Below, piece after piece: positions 9,536 through 20,600 of a stretch of DNA of 64,000 nt. Made by a program: the position numbers and the translations under genes. The DNA comes from Proales similis (taxonomy: Eukaryota > Rotifera > Eurotatoria > Ploima > Proalidae): the NCBI GenBank assembly GCA_019059635.1, contig JAGVRJ010000002.1:1178001-1242000 (forward strand), in the 5' to 3' direction. A model generated the notes under the pieces. It was not told where the DNA came from and made no database searches. It saw only the letters and a list, made by a program, of their open reading frames with translations. Numbering within the stretch: the first letter of the stretch is position 1; each line of letters begins with the position of its first letter.

Positions 9536-12500
9536 TTAAATTTGAATGCTCCACACAAATATTTCATTGTTGGCCGCAGTGAAAAGCTTTGAGCCGTCGG
9601 TTGAAAAACAAATTGCTCTCACACTGCCAGAATGCAAGCCGACCTCTTCGCACGGTCGTCCAGTGCCCGTTAGAGAGACCAGTCCGTTCCTGAAGCCGAT
9701 TGCTTGCGCTGAGTTGTTCAGCCTGCTCGTGCACATTGGCCACTCGCTCAACTGGCTGGTTTGCTCTACTTGCTTTTGGCTGACGTTGTAAATGACAAGC
9801 TGTTTCTTCTCTGGTGCATTCACGTAGCCTATTCTCAGCTCGTTTTCTTCATCACCAACCTGGGTGAAGTAAGCAATACAAGGCATTCGAGCAGACTCGC
9901 TGCTTGCCGCATGCCTAATTGCTATCCAATCGACTATTTGCGACCATCCGTCGTTTTCCCTGCACGACCAAACGCTGATCTGCTTATTCTCGCTTGCGGC
10001 CAGCCAGTAAATTTGCCCTTCAGCATTGTTCATTCTCAGAGTCTCGATGCTGGTTATCTTTGATCCCCTGTGTTCTTGAATGAGTCGGAGAGTAACGCTC
10101 TGAGCCATGTCGACTATACCGATCATTCCGTCACTGCAGCCGGCCACCACAGTCGCTTTTCCGCTCAAATACTCGACGCAAGTAACCGGAGAGCTGAACG
10201 CTTGGTTCTTGCACACAATCGCTTTTTTGCCAATGTCGAACAGGCGCAGTCTACCGTCTGCGTAACCGACTAGTACAAACGGCAATGGCTTATTTGGCAC
10301 CAGACATTGGCAATTTGCTGAGGTCTTGGCTTCAAATTGTACAATTCGCTCGCGGTCAGTGAGCGACCAAACATTCAAGGCGCCGTCCATCCCCGTGCTA
10401 CTCAAAAGTGTCTCGCTGATGCATTGAAGACTCGTGACCTGTCCTGTGTGAGAGGATACAAGGCGAACGCTGGTCTCCTTCTCCCAGTTTATGTACCAGA
10501 TGGTGCCCTTGCTGGTTGCAGCGATGCCGACGTCGAGATTGGGCTCAAACTCGCATTTCTTCACCCTGCCATTCAGATTTATCTCGTTCTCTATGCTTAG
10601 AGTTTCCTGTCGATGCCTGAATGAAATCTTAAAATTGTGAAGCACAGTCATTCAATCGAAAGTGTCTTACTTGTTCATATCTTGACGCATTTTATGAATA
10701 TTCTCCACATTCCAGAGTTTGAGAGCCCCTCGACTTGAGCCGGTTATGAGTCGTGGCCGAACGCTTATCATCGAGCTGATGCAGTGCGAGTCGGCTTTCC
10801 AGTTCAGAAAGCAGGCGCCGTGTCTCATATCCCAGACTGTCACAAAGCCTCTGTTGGTCGCTGCGAATAAAAGCATGTCATCGCTGTAGACCAATGAAGT
10901 AAAGTCAAATTGGTCAGCGAACAAGTCGCTGAATCTGGATGGAAGCTCAAGCTCTCTGACGCTGAAGCTGCTGCCCTTGATCGGACGCTCATTCAGTGTC
11001 CACACGCTGAGCGATTTTTCTTTGCCGCACATTGCGAACTGATTGCACTGCGCTGAATTCCATGCCAGGTCATTTGCTTGGATGCCGCATTCGTCGAGCG
11101 AGCATAATAGCGAATAATTGAACGTGCTCCAGACCGCTATTGAACACTTGGGCTGAGTAGATAGAGCCACCAGGTGACGATCATCGGTCGAGAAGCTTAA
11201 TTCTTGCACTGAACTCGCCTCGGTGAAAATGAGCTCGTGCGCGCGCTTGTAGCGGGCACAACTCCACACCAGAATCTGAGAGCAGTCAGAATGAGCCAGA
11301 GAGCTGGCCGAGGCCAGCTGGGTTTGATCATGTCGAATGGCCAAACTGGTCACTTGACAAGTATGACCGTGCAGATGCTTCTGTCGACCATTGCTCAACT
11401 GCTCAATGCAAACAAGCGCACCGATTGAAAATGCGAAAAACTCGCGCTGCGTACTCCAGACCATGTTTTTGAAGGCATCAGCTCCATTGAAGCCGATTAC
11501 GGACTCCAGCTCTAGCGCTTCTGGTTTTAGCTTGGCTTGCTTTTGCTCCAGCTTGGGCTTAACGGCTGATTTTACCGGCTCAACCAGATCGGGCAATTCG
11601 TCGAAATCTTGGCCCCCTCGAGAGCTTGAGTGGCTTGAGTCGGTCAGCACAGTGACCTCGTGAAAGATCATCTCTGGATCTGTATCATCAATCTTTGCTG
11701 CCACTGGAGGGGTCCGAGGCCTCTCGATTGACTCGTCCATTTGGCAAAATGACATCTCGTTCAGAACTTTGAATTCATGCAAGTCAATGGCTGCTGTAGC
11801 TTTGCAGGCTTGCTCGACATCGGCCACAATCGGCATTGGGCTCACGGGTTGTTCAGAAGATAGAAGCTGCCAAACTATGAGGGCATCGCCGACCGATATT
11901 ATCTCTGAGTCGTCCGAGTTGAATAAAAGCTGGTTAATTTTGCTCGAGTGACCAATGAACGACTGAAAGTTGCAGTTCATTTGGTAGTCCCAAATTTTGA
12001 TCAAATTGTCTCCCGATGTTGCAATGTAGCGTCCATCAGAAGAAACACTCAAGCAGTCAGTGCCTTTGCGATGCAGCCTTGGGCTCGTCCATGACAAGAG
12101 AACACCATTCTTAACGTCCAGGCGCAAAAGACGATTGGCACTTGTCACCACTAGTAATTTACCGTGGCACTTGGGCGAATACTCGACCAGACATAGGCAT
12201 TCTTGCTCACTCAAGTCCGCATGCAAGTCAATTCTCATGGTCTCGTTGAGGTCGATCGAGTCGAAAATTGTAACGAGGGCCTTACTTGAAGCGATGACGG
12301 CTGCTCGGTCTCCGTCCGGACTCACGGCCATTCTCGTGTCCGCCTGAATACTGTTGGGCAGTTTTCTGATCAATCTGTAATCTTGATCATAAAGGGAAAC
12401 GCAGCGGTTCTTGTTGACTGAAATAAGTCGTCGCCCCCTGGCGGCATATTTCAGATCATCAACTGCTGCGTCTTCGCACATTTCAGCCAAAAGTTGGCCG

Positions 12501-14737
12501 TTGTCGCTTTGAAAAATTTTTATGCGACCAGAAGAGAAGCCACTGGCAAGGTGTCCATTTTGGTTAAAGCAGAGCCGTACAGCGTATTCGTCGACCGATT
12601 TGTACTCGAACAGTTGGTCCAAAGGCTGATAATTCCAAACTCTGAGACTGCCGTCACAAGAACAGGTTGCCAGCAGCTGTTGGCCGACCGCCGCATTCAA
12701 AATGCGATCTGAATGACTTCTAATCAAAGTAGAGTACTGGCGCCGTTTAAAATTCAAGACGCCCAGGCTTCCGGCACTTGTGGCCGTCACGATATTCAAA
12801 CGATCGACAGAAAATCGACACAGACTAATGGACGAGTCGTGTTCTGCCTCTACAATGACCTCGTTGAAATCGAGCGACCAAATCCTAACGAGTCCGTCGG
12901 CCGACCCGGTACAGCAGTGTCTGTCTGTGACACTCAGAGAGTTGATTTTTAAAAACTCTTCGTTCGGATCTTCGAGCGGGAAAAGTACTTTGACGTTGTG
13001 AATATCCATTTTGGCCACGTTGAAGATGAATATTTGTCCTGCTTGAGTACACGAGTATACTCTGTCCTCCCAGAGAGCGAGATCGGTGAACTCAAGCCGT
13101 CCGACAGATTGATACGCAGCCAAATTTACAGCGCAAGAGCGAAGCGAGCTGTCTTTTAGACGCCAGAAGCGAACATTGTCTCGTCCGCACGATACCAGAC
13201 GAGTAGAGTCACAGTTTAAAAATAGGATTCGATTTATGGCCGTGTCTGTGTGCGCTTGGCTGACGACTTTGACTGAATGTACGGACTTGGTGTCCCAGAT
13301 CACAACCAAATTCTTGCCTTGTTTGTCTTTGCCAACGCCACACAAATAGCGACCACAGTCGGAAAACTCGAGCAGTGACAGGTCATGGTCGTGATTGCGA
13401 AATATGCATTCGCATTTCTGAGACTGAAATCGCCACAGCCTCACAAGGCTGTGTGGACCCGTCTGGCCCGTGGCAATGAGCGAGTTGTCCGAGCGCACCG
13501 CAATGCTGCTTATTCTTGCCGTGTGTCCAATCAAACTGAACTGTTCGCCTGATTGAAGATGGTGCGATACGAGTACGGCGTGGCAAGCGTATAGAAGGTA
13601 AAGTCCATCATTTGACCATTTAACACAGTCTCGCGATGTGAATCCCAAGATTTGCTTCGGCCTCATGATTGGATCGGGTCTGAGTCGATCACTTTCGGCC
13701 TGAGAAGTGAATGCCGAATGAGAGTCTGAATTGATCGAAATGCTCGAATCTGATGAGAAGCTGAGCTTTGATTTGAAAATTTTGGGAAAAACGTGCACAT
13801 CTTCAGCCTCGTCATTTTGCTCTGTGAAGAGTTGATCAACTCCGACAAGAGGAAGTTCGCTCATTTCTAGAGACCGCTTTTCTCTGTCGTTCTGTGGCTG
13901 CATATGAGAGACGACCTGAAGAACTGGCGGAGCTTGTTCACTTTTCAACGGTATGGGAACATGTTCGAACGGGCCCACAACTCGCGACTCGACTTTGCTC
14001 TTAAGGTTGTCCGGAAAAGCGTCGAGCGGAAACAAGACAAAGTCGTAAATCTGACTCCAAGATTCGTGCCTCTCTGCCGGTAGAGAGAGCTCGCGCGGAA
14101 ATGCAAGCGAGCCTCTCAGTCTTGCCTCTGCATGGTTCACTCCCGGCTCGTATAGATTGTCGCTGGTGAACGCATTCTTAATCATCATGCCTGAGCAAAA
14201 TTTCAACGCTTTCAATGAAACGTAGCTGCGATTGGCGAATTGTTCAACAAGTTTGGCCAAATCCACACAGATTATGGTCCATTTGGTGGCCGGAGGTGCT
14301 GGTCCGCTCAATTCGTCGCGGCTTTTGGACGCAGTTTTCTCAAACACCGAGCCGCGAGGTGCGTGCACAATGAACGGAAACTGGAGCCAGCTGCCAGTCG
14401 ATTTGAACTCTTTGAACATGTTGCTGAACGAAACCCTTAGCACCACTTTCTCTCCGGTGTTGACGTCGACATGAATCGAAAAGCACTTGTTGGGCAATGG
14501 TTTGAACAAGCAGTAGAAGTATCTGCCATTGAGGCCCAGGGACTGGCTGCTCAGGCGAGGCAAACTGATGAAGTTGTTGAGAGGCGAATTTCCGCCGATG
14601 CGGTACACACTCGATCGCACCTGTTTGTCGAGGAGGCTGCTCACCTCTCCATGTTTCAGCGCGTTCTTGTCCGAAGCGACCGTGAAATGCTTGAAAATGT
14701 TCACGAATGGCTGTTGCCAGTTAAGACCACCGCTCAT
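9536..14737 (-). CDS. WDR90: WD-repeat protein of the WDR90/POC16 family
   Basis: WDR90 (POC16) is a centriole-wall protein that supports the inner scaffold linking microtubule triplets. Two exons (14737-10671 and 10616-9536, intron 54 bp) join to 1,715 residues, close to the vertebrate length. The N-terminal 210 residues are a CFAP20-like (DUF667) domain: WQQPFVNIFKHF, SSVYRIGG, SLGLNGRYFYCLFKPLP and FKEFKSTGSWLQFPF all match the family. After a linker come multiple WD40 blades in two long arrays (repeated GH..I and S.D..L..WDxx patterns), separated by a charged linker near residues 985-1100. The short second open frame at the 3' end is the continuation of the same gene, because the GTAAGA donor and the TTCATTCAG acceptor restore the frame. 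A near-consensus X-box sits about 60 bp upstream. Confidence 0.93.
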
Positions 14738-15488
14738 TTTCCTTCGTTCTATTTGAATGTGACCTGAATGTGAGCGAGCAAACGACCAGCATGCGTCTCG
14801 TCATGACAACCAGATGGCGTTCATTTTCATTCGGACATTATAAAAATCATATTCTGTTGTATCAATCAATGCGCTTTGTCTTCTCATCTGCATTACACAG
14901 TCTTTTCTCGTTTCCGCCTCTTTTATTTTGGATCTAGTCACAGACGCCACATTTATTCTTTCTTGAGCGCTGGTTTTCTTTCAATCAAGTAGCAAAAGCA
15001 ATCGCTGGGAAAGCGGTGGCTTTACAGCTTTGGCCGTATTAGCAGCAGGCATTCAGACAGAAGCAGCGCCGACACTGTCCCCGATGCGGCGAAATGACGA
15101 TGCTTGAGATTGTCTGGTCAATTCATTCATTTATCAAGTGGCCGAGATTGTTTGCACAACTCTTGCAACAATAGACTCGGCTGCGTGTTGGAAGTATGTT
15201 GGCTTCGGTCCAGTAGCAGTGAGGCATTAACTCGTTGCCGTGCTCTTACTGCCCCATTCGGAGGTAGAATGAGAGAGAGAGAGAGAATGCACAGTTTCGA
15301 ATACGCTTGGCTACTCGTAAATGAAGCAAAGCGCAATTAATGGGGTCGCGGCCTGTAAGACAATACGCAAGCGCCGCTCGGTCAGTGAACGGTAACGAAT
15401 CTCGACATGATTAGGCGCGATCTCATTTCGAATTCTCATCGGATTTTCACTTATTCGGATAATTCAGGCAAAGCGCTAACGGCACAGG
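14738..15488. other. Bidirectional intergenic region between WDR90 and septin
   Basis: About 750 bp between divergent start codons. It holds an X-box-like motif near the WDR90 side (14797-14810), a short (GA)n run near 15275-15288, and no supportable gene. The small frames here read in both directions and carry no domain. Confidence 0.5.
14797..14810. promoter_or_regulatory. RFX X-box-like motif upstream of WDR90
   Basis: CTCGTCATGACAAC matches the ciliary RFX consensus RYYNYY-N(1-3)-RRNRAC at all fixed positions but one. It lies about 60 bp upstream of the WDR90 ATG, and WDR90 is a centriolar gene. This consensus is loose, so the call rests on position and gene function. Confidence 0.35.
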
Positions 15489-16890
15489 ATGACCATCGAG
15501 GCGGCAATCAAGCAAATGATCGACGTAAGTAATCGCAGCAGTAGTCAAGAAGCGCAACAGACATCTGCAACGAATCCATTTCTAATTGGCGATTGCTTGA
15601 AGGAGAACAGCGTCCGAAATCTGCCGCTCAACGGTCACGTCGGCTTCGACACGTTGCCAGATCAAATAGTGAGCAAAAGCGTCTCAGAGGGCTTCACCTT
15701 TAACATATTGTGCTTGGGCGAGACTGGCATCGGCAAGTCGACTCTAATTGACTCGTTGTTCCAGACGAACTTTGACTGGGAGCCAAGCGAGCACAACGAG
15801 CCGCGAGTGAAACTCACCAAGCGTTCGTATGAGCTTCAGGAGAGCAATGTGCGACTCAAACTCTCACTGGTCGAGTCGGTCGGCTTTGGCGACCAGCTGA
15901 ATAAAGAAGAGAGCCACCAGATTATTTCCAATTACATTGACCAGCAGTTCGAAACGTACTTGCAAGAGGAGCTGAAAATCAAGCGAAACTTTGCCTGCCT
16001 GAACGACACGCGCATTCATGTTTGTTTGTATTTCATCTGTCCGACCGGGCACACCCTCAAGCCTCTGGATGTGATGATGATGAAAAAGCTGGAGAACAAG
16101 GTGAACATTGTGCCAATAATCGCCAAGGCGGACACAATCGCCAAGAACGAGCTGGCCAAATTCAAGCAGAACATCATGAACGAGTTTGTCAAGCATCAGA
16201 TAAACGTCTATCAGTTTCCGATCGACGACGACGCTGTCATTGAGATAAACGCGAGCATGAACGCTCATCTTCCTTTTGCAGTGGTCGCCAGCAACGATCT
16301 TGTCAAGGTCGGCAACAAGCTCACTCGTGCTCGTCAATATCCATGGGGCGTGGTTGTGGGTAAGTAAAAGTGAGCGCGAATAAATTGCTGGCAGAATTTT
16401 GAAGAATATCCAACTTGAAGTGGAAAACGAGTCGCATAGCGATTTTGTGAAACTGCGCGAGATGCTCATCAGGACGAACATGCACGATTTGATGGAGAAA
16501 ACTCACTTTAAGCATTATGAGCTGTACAGACGAAATCGACTGATCGACATGGGCCTGACCGACTCGAGCGACAGGAGCATGTCAATCTCAGAGACTTATG
16601 AGGCGAAACTGGCCGATCTAAAGGCCGAAATTCAGCGCAAAGAGGACGCGATCAAAGAGGCGTTTGTGAGCAAAGTGAAGGCCAAGGAGGCCGAGCTAAA
16701 AGAGGCCGAGCGAGAGCTTCACGACAAGTTCCTCACTCTGAAAAAGCAGCACGCCGAGCAGCGCGAGAAGATAGAAGAGAAAAAGCGAACATTGGACGAG
16801 GACATGAAAGAGTTTCAGCGTCGCAAGTTTGCGCTCGAACAGTCGCGCCTGCACGGAATGGGCACAATGAAATCTGGAAAGAAGAAATAG
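15489..16890 (+). CDS. Septin, SEPT6 group
   Basis: Septins are GTP-binding proteins that assemble into filaments at the cortex, cleavage furrow and ciliary base. Two exons (15489-16359, 16421-16890, intron 61 bp) give 446 residues. The G domain shows the P-loop GETGIGKST, a G3-region segment VESVGFGDQ and the G4 motif AKAD, followed by the septin unique element ([23 protein letters not shown]) and a long C-terminal coiled coil rich in Glu/Lys. [27 protein letters not shown] and the [16 protein letters not shown] coil match the vertebrate SEPT6/8/10/11 group, whose members bind GTP but have lost or weakened hydrolysis. This protein probably takes the non-hydrolysing position in a hetero-oligomer. 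The 40-residue N-terminal extension before the G domain is Ser/Gln-rich. Confidence 0.93.
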
Positions 16891-17620
16891 GCGTTGTGTG
16901 TGTGTGTTTTTATGCTCCTTCTTCGACTCAATGATGAATCAAATTTATTTCTTTTTCGTTTAAATCACAATCTCGGGTCAATTGAAAATGATTATTTCGT
17001 TCTGTCGCAATAAAATACTGAATCTCGTAGGCGGCGGTCATTTCCGATCTTCTTGCATGAGCTCGCTCACCAGAATTGCCTACAAAAAAGCGGAAGAAGG
17101 AGCTTGCAGTGATTAACTTTATATAAAAAATAAAGGGGATGCCCGCCGCCGGATATTGACGCTCATTGTCTCGTTTTAATGCTTCATTTGGCTCGCAATG
17201 AGCATAGATTTGCAACGGGGAAATGGTGAGTAGGCGATGCAGTCGTTCACAGACTGAGATAGAGTGATTGAACTCGTCGAAGCGAAGTAAACAGGTGTCC
17301 GCGCGGCTAAGACAGAAAGCGAGCCAATGCGGCTAAAATATCCAGCCATCGATTCGCTCGCCTTCCTGGCTGCCTGCCGCCCCTGCGTAGACTGAACACA
17401 TCGACTGCGATTATGAAGGTTCATAAAATGATCATAATGACCGAGCAGGGCGACGAGCACTCGGATCCATGAACGGCCGCAGACCGGCACTCGACCTCTA
17501 ATTCTAATCAATGCCTCTACCTTCCTAGACATAGATGTGGAGACGGAAGTAACCTAGGCTCGCCAGAACAAGTCTCAAAATAAAGACGAAGCTTAGGAAC
17601 ACAATCTTCCTTGTACAGTT
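16891..17620. other. Intergenic region between septin and KMT2, with an uncertain minus-strand transcript
   Basis: The septin 3' UTR ends here (AATAAA near 17008). On the minus strand two overlapping open frames (17532-17176 and 17215-16928) could belong to a small gene: the first begins ATG-TCT-AGG-AAG followed by a GTAGAG donor-like site, and a TTTTTTGTAG acceptor-like site lies near 17080. I could not assemble a convincing product or match a family, so I do not annotate a CDS. A TATATAAAG also occurs on the minus strand here. Confidence 0.3.
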
Positions 17621-20600
17621 ATGTCCGATGATGATGATGAGAGGCTGTCGGCGAACGGGGCCCGGCATTTGTGTGCCGCCGATCCGAGAGTATGCATTCT
17701 ATGTCAACTAGGCGAAGATAGTCCTTTCGGCTCGGGGCGTCTGATCCGCTTGAAAACCGACGCAGCATTTTCGGCCCACTGGACCGACCTTAGGCGCAAA
17801 TTCGATTCGGTGCCACGCGCTCAAATAGCCGACCTCAAACGTCGACTGAACGCGCCCCTTCCGCCCGACCTCCTCATCACCCATTTGACTCGTGTTGGCT
17901 GGCATCGCGACCAGCTTGATCCGATTCCTTCCGCTGTTTCATATGTGCACGCAGAGTGCGCCTTCTGGTCTTTTGGTACCGACTTGCCGCCAGACGCTCA
18001 GATCGGGCACATATTGGTCGAAGCGCTCAAACAAGTAAGTTACAGCCACTAAGTAAGCGAAGTCGGTTTGATCATTCGACTGGTTTTCAAGGCCTGCTCT
18101 GTCTGTGCCCATTTCGGCGCATCCATATCGTGTGCGTTTGCTGCGTGCGAAAAGCTTTACCATTTGCCTTGTGCAATAGTGGCCGCAGCTTATCAGCACA
18201 CGAGAACGAAGCAGCTGCTCTGCACGGATCATCTCAGCAGCGAGAATGCCATTCGTCTGTCAGCAACTGTGAGCAAGCCAAACAGTTGCAGCTCTTGCGA
18301 ATGCATTTTGTGCGACCGAGTAGAGCCGATCGAGCAGCAGTTAATGTGCGTCACATGTCATTTTCACTACCATTCCGAATGCTTGGCGCCCAAAATCGAA
18401 CATCTGGCCACTGCGCGCATCGGCTGGCAATGTCCCGAATGTAAGCAATGTGAAAGATGCCACCAGAGCAGCGAGCATTCCAAATTGGTCGCCTGTGTCC
18501 GATGCGACCGGGCCTATCATTCGTATTGCATGCGAGAGAGCGATTTGCAGACAGTGAACGAAAGCAACGACTGGCTCTGTCCTCGATGTCGCCCATCCTC
18601 ACCCACCAAGGTAACTTCACTTCCATTCTTTAGTTCGTCAGCCCAAATCTAAATCTTGACCAGAAGCGCGAGCCTCAATTTAGCCGTTCAATATCACAAC
18701 CAGCCGGTAAATGATCGAATCCAGAGCATTTAGATTGACTTTTGCTCGACGCCAGTTTATAGAAATGCAGCGGATCGGACGACTTAAGGAGCCATATTCT
18801 TCGTCGGCCTCATCCTCTCCAGCGTCTTGTGGAGGCGGCAGCAGCAGCAGTATTAGCAGTGGCAAGCCAGTGCCGATCGCGGGCAAAAAGACCAAATCAA
18901 TGTCGAAGAAGAATGTAACTAAATCATTTATTGGCCTCGGGGCTCGGATTATTTGTTTATCGCAACTTTGCAAGACACGTAACTTGAAGCGAGCGAACTC
19001 GGCCACAACCCTGAGCAGAAATGGCAAATCTGCGAGGCTGAAAGCCGACAGCGGTGGTCTACGTTCAGGCGACGAGGCCGAACGAGTCAAGAAGAAACAC
19101 AACGAGGTTGGCTCGCTTGAGTTTTTCGCATGAATATTTCAACTTTCTAATTGTTAATTATCATAAAAGCACGATGAGCCATCGATTGGCCACATAAAGC
19201 GCGACGACGACGAACACCATGCAGTCACGGTTATCACCTCGTTGAACGATTCGTACACACTGAAGCAAGACATGTGTCTAAATTGTGGCAGCTTTGGCAA
19301 GGACGTCGACGGCCAGTTGATAGCGTGCAGTCAATGTGGCCAATGCTTCCACGACTACTGCGCGGGCATGAGCAAGATATGCCGTGTGATGCTTGAGCGC
19401 GGCTGGCGGTGTCTCGACTGTACTGTATGCGAAGGCTGCGGAAAGGCGAGCGACGAGGGCCGTCTTCTACTTTGCGACGACTGCGACATTAGCTATCACA
19501 TCTACTGCCTCGACCCGCCGCTCGATCAAGTGCCCAGTGGCAATTGGAAGTGCAAGTGGTGCATTCGCTGCAACAAGTGCGGCGCTCGAACGCCCGGCAA
19601 CAAATGCGACTGGATGAATAATTACACAGAGTGCGGCCCGTGCTTTAGCCTGGTCGAATGTCATGCGTGTAAGACGAGCTACGCCGAAGGGGACCTCATC
19701 GGCAAGTGTCTTATTTGTGAAAGATGGTCTCACGTCGACTGTCGAGGTCGATTTAACGAGGCCGAAGCCGAGAAACGATTTCTAAACGCGTTCACTTGTG
19801 TTACTTGTGCCGAGGAGAACTCGGGGCTCGCACACCGACTAAGCAAGAGCGTTGATAACAGCGAGAAAGACTCGTTCCTGGACGAGCTAAGTAAGCAAAC
19901 GATGAGTGATTTGGCACCAAATTATGGCTCTAATTCTGTTGCGTCTTAGCGAACCTGAGTCGCAAGGGAGTGGTCGACGAAGGTGTTCATTTGACTGAGG
20001 CGGGCTCAGATTTGATAAAACGCCTAAAAGTCAAGCCAAGCCCGTCAGTGAGACGCGGTAGAGCTGCCAACAGGATGATCATTTCAAACGCCGAAGGGCC
20101 AGAGTCACATCGCCACGTAGACGAGGCGAGCCGTTCGTCGTCCGAGGAAAAGCACGAGCATGTGTCAAACGCAACCGAAGAGACAAGCAAAGAAGTGAAG
20201 AGAGCCAAGCGTCACATCAACATCGGCGTTGGTGGTTTCAATGCTCGACCAAGAGGCCGCCAGAAAGTGTGCGACATGGAAATTGACGATCTGAGAAGAG
20301 AAAAGCGAAAGAAAATCAAATCGATCAGCGAGGAAATGATTCCGGCTTACATGCAGGAGGCGTTTTTCGGCACTCACGTGCTTGCAGCGACAAAGTCGGT
20401 CGAAAATCTGGACAGCGATTGGACTGCGACGACAAACAACAACAACAACGAGCTCGATTTTGACATCAAACGACGCGCCTTTCACACAATTAGCCTTGAT
20501 GAGAACATGCTGCGCACGGTTCAGCAGAACAAGCGCGACAATCTCGAGCTAGGCATCGACGATTTTCTCGACGGCGACATCGTGAGCTATTTATTCAACG

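Noticed and set aside
10667-10671. Treating 9536-10651 and 10667-14737 as two genes
   Set aside because: A GTAAGA donor and a TTCATTCAG acceptor join them exactly in frame, the sum is a multiple of three, and the product matches WDR90 length.
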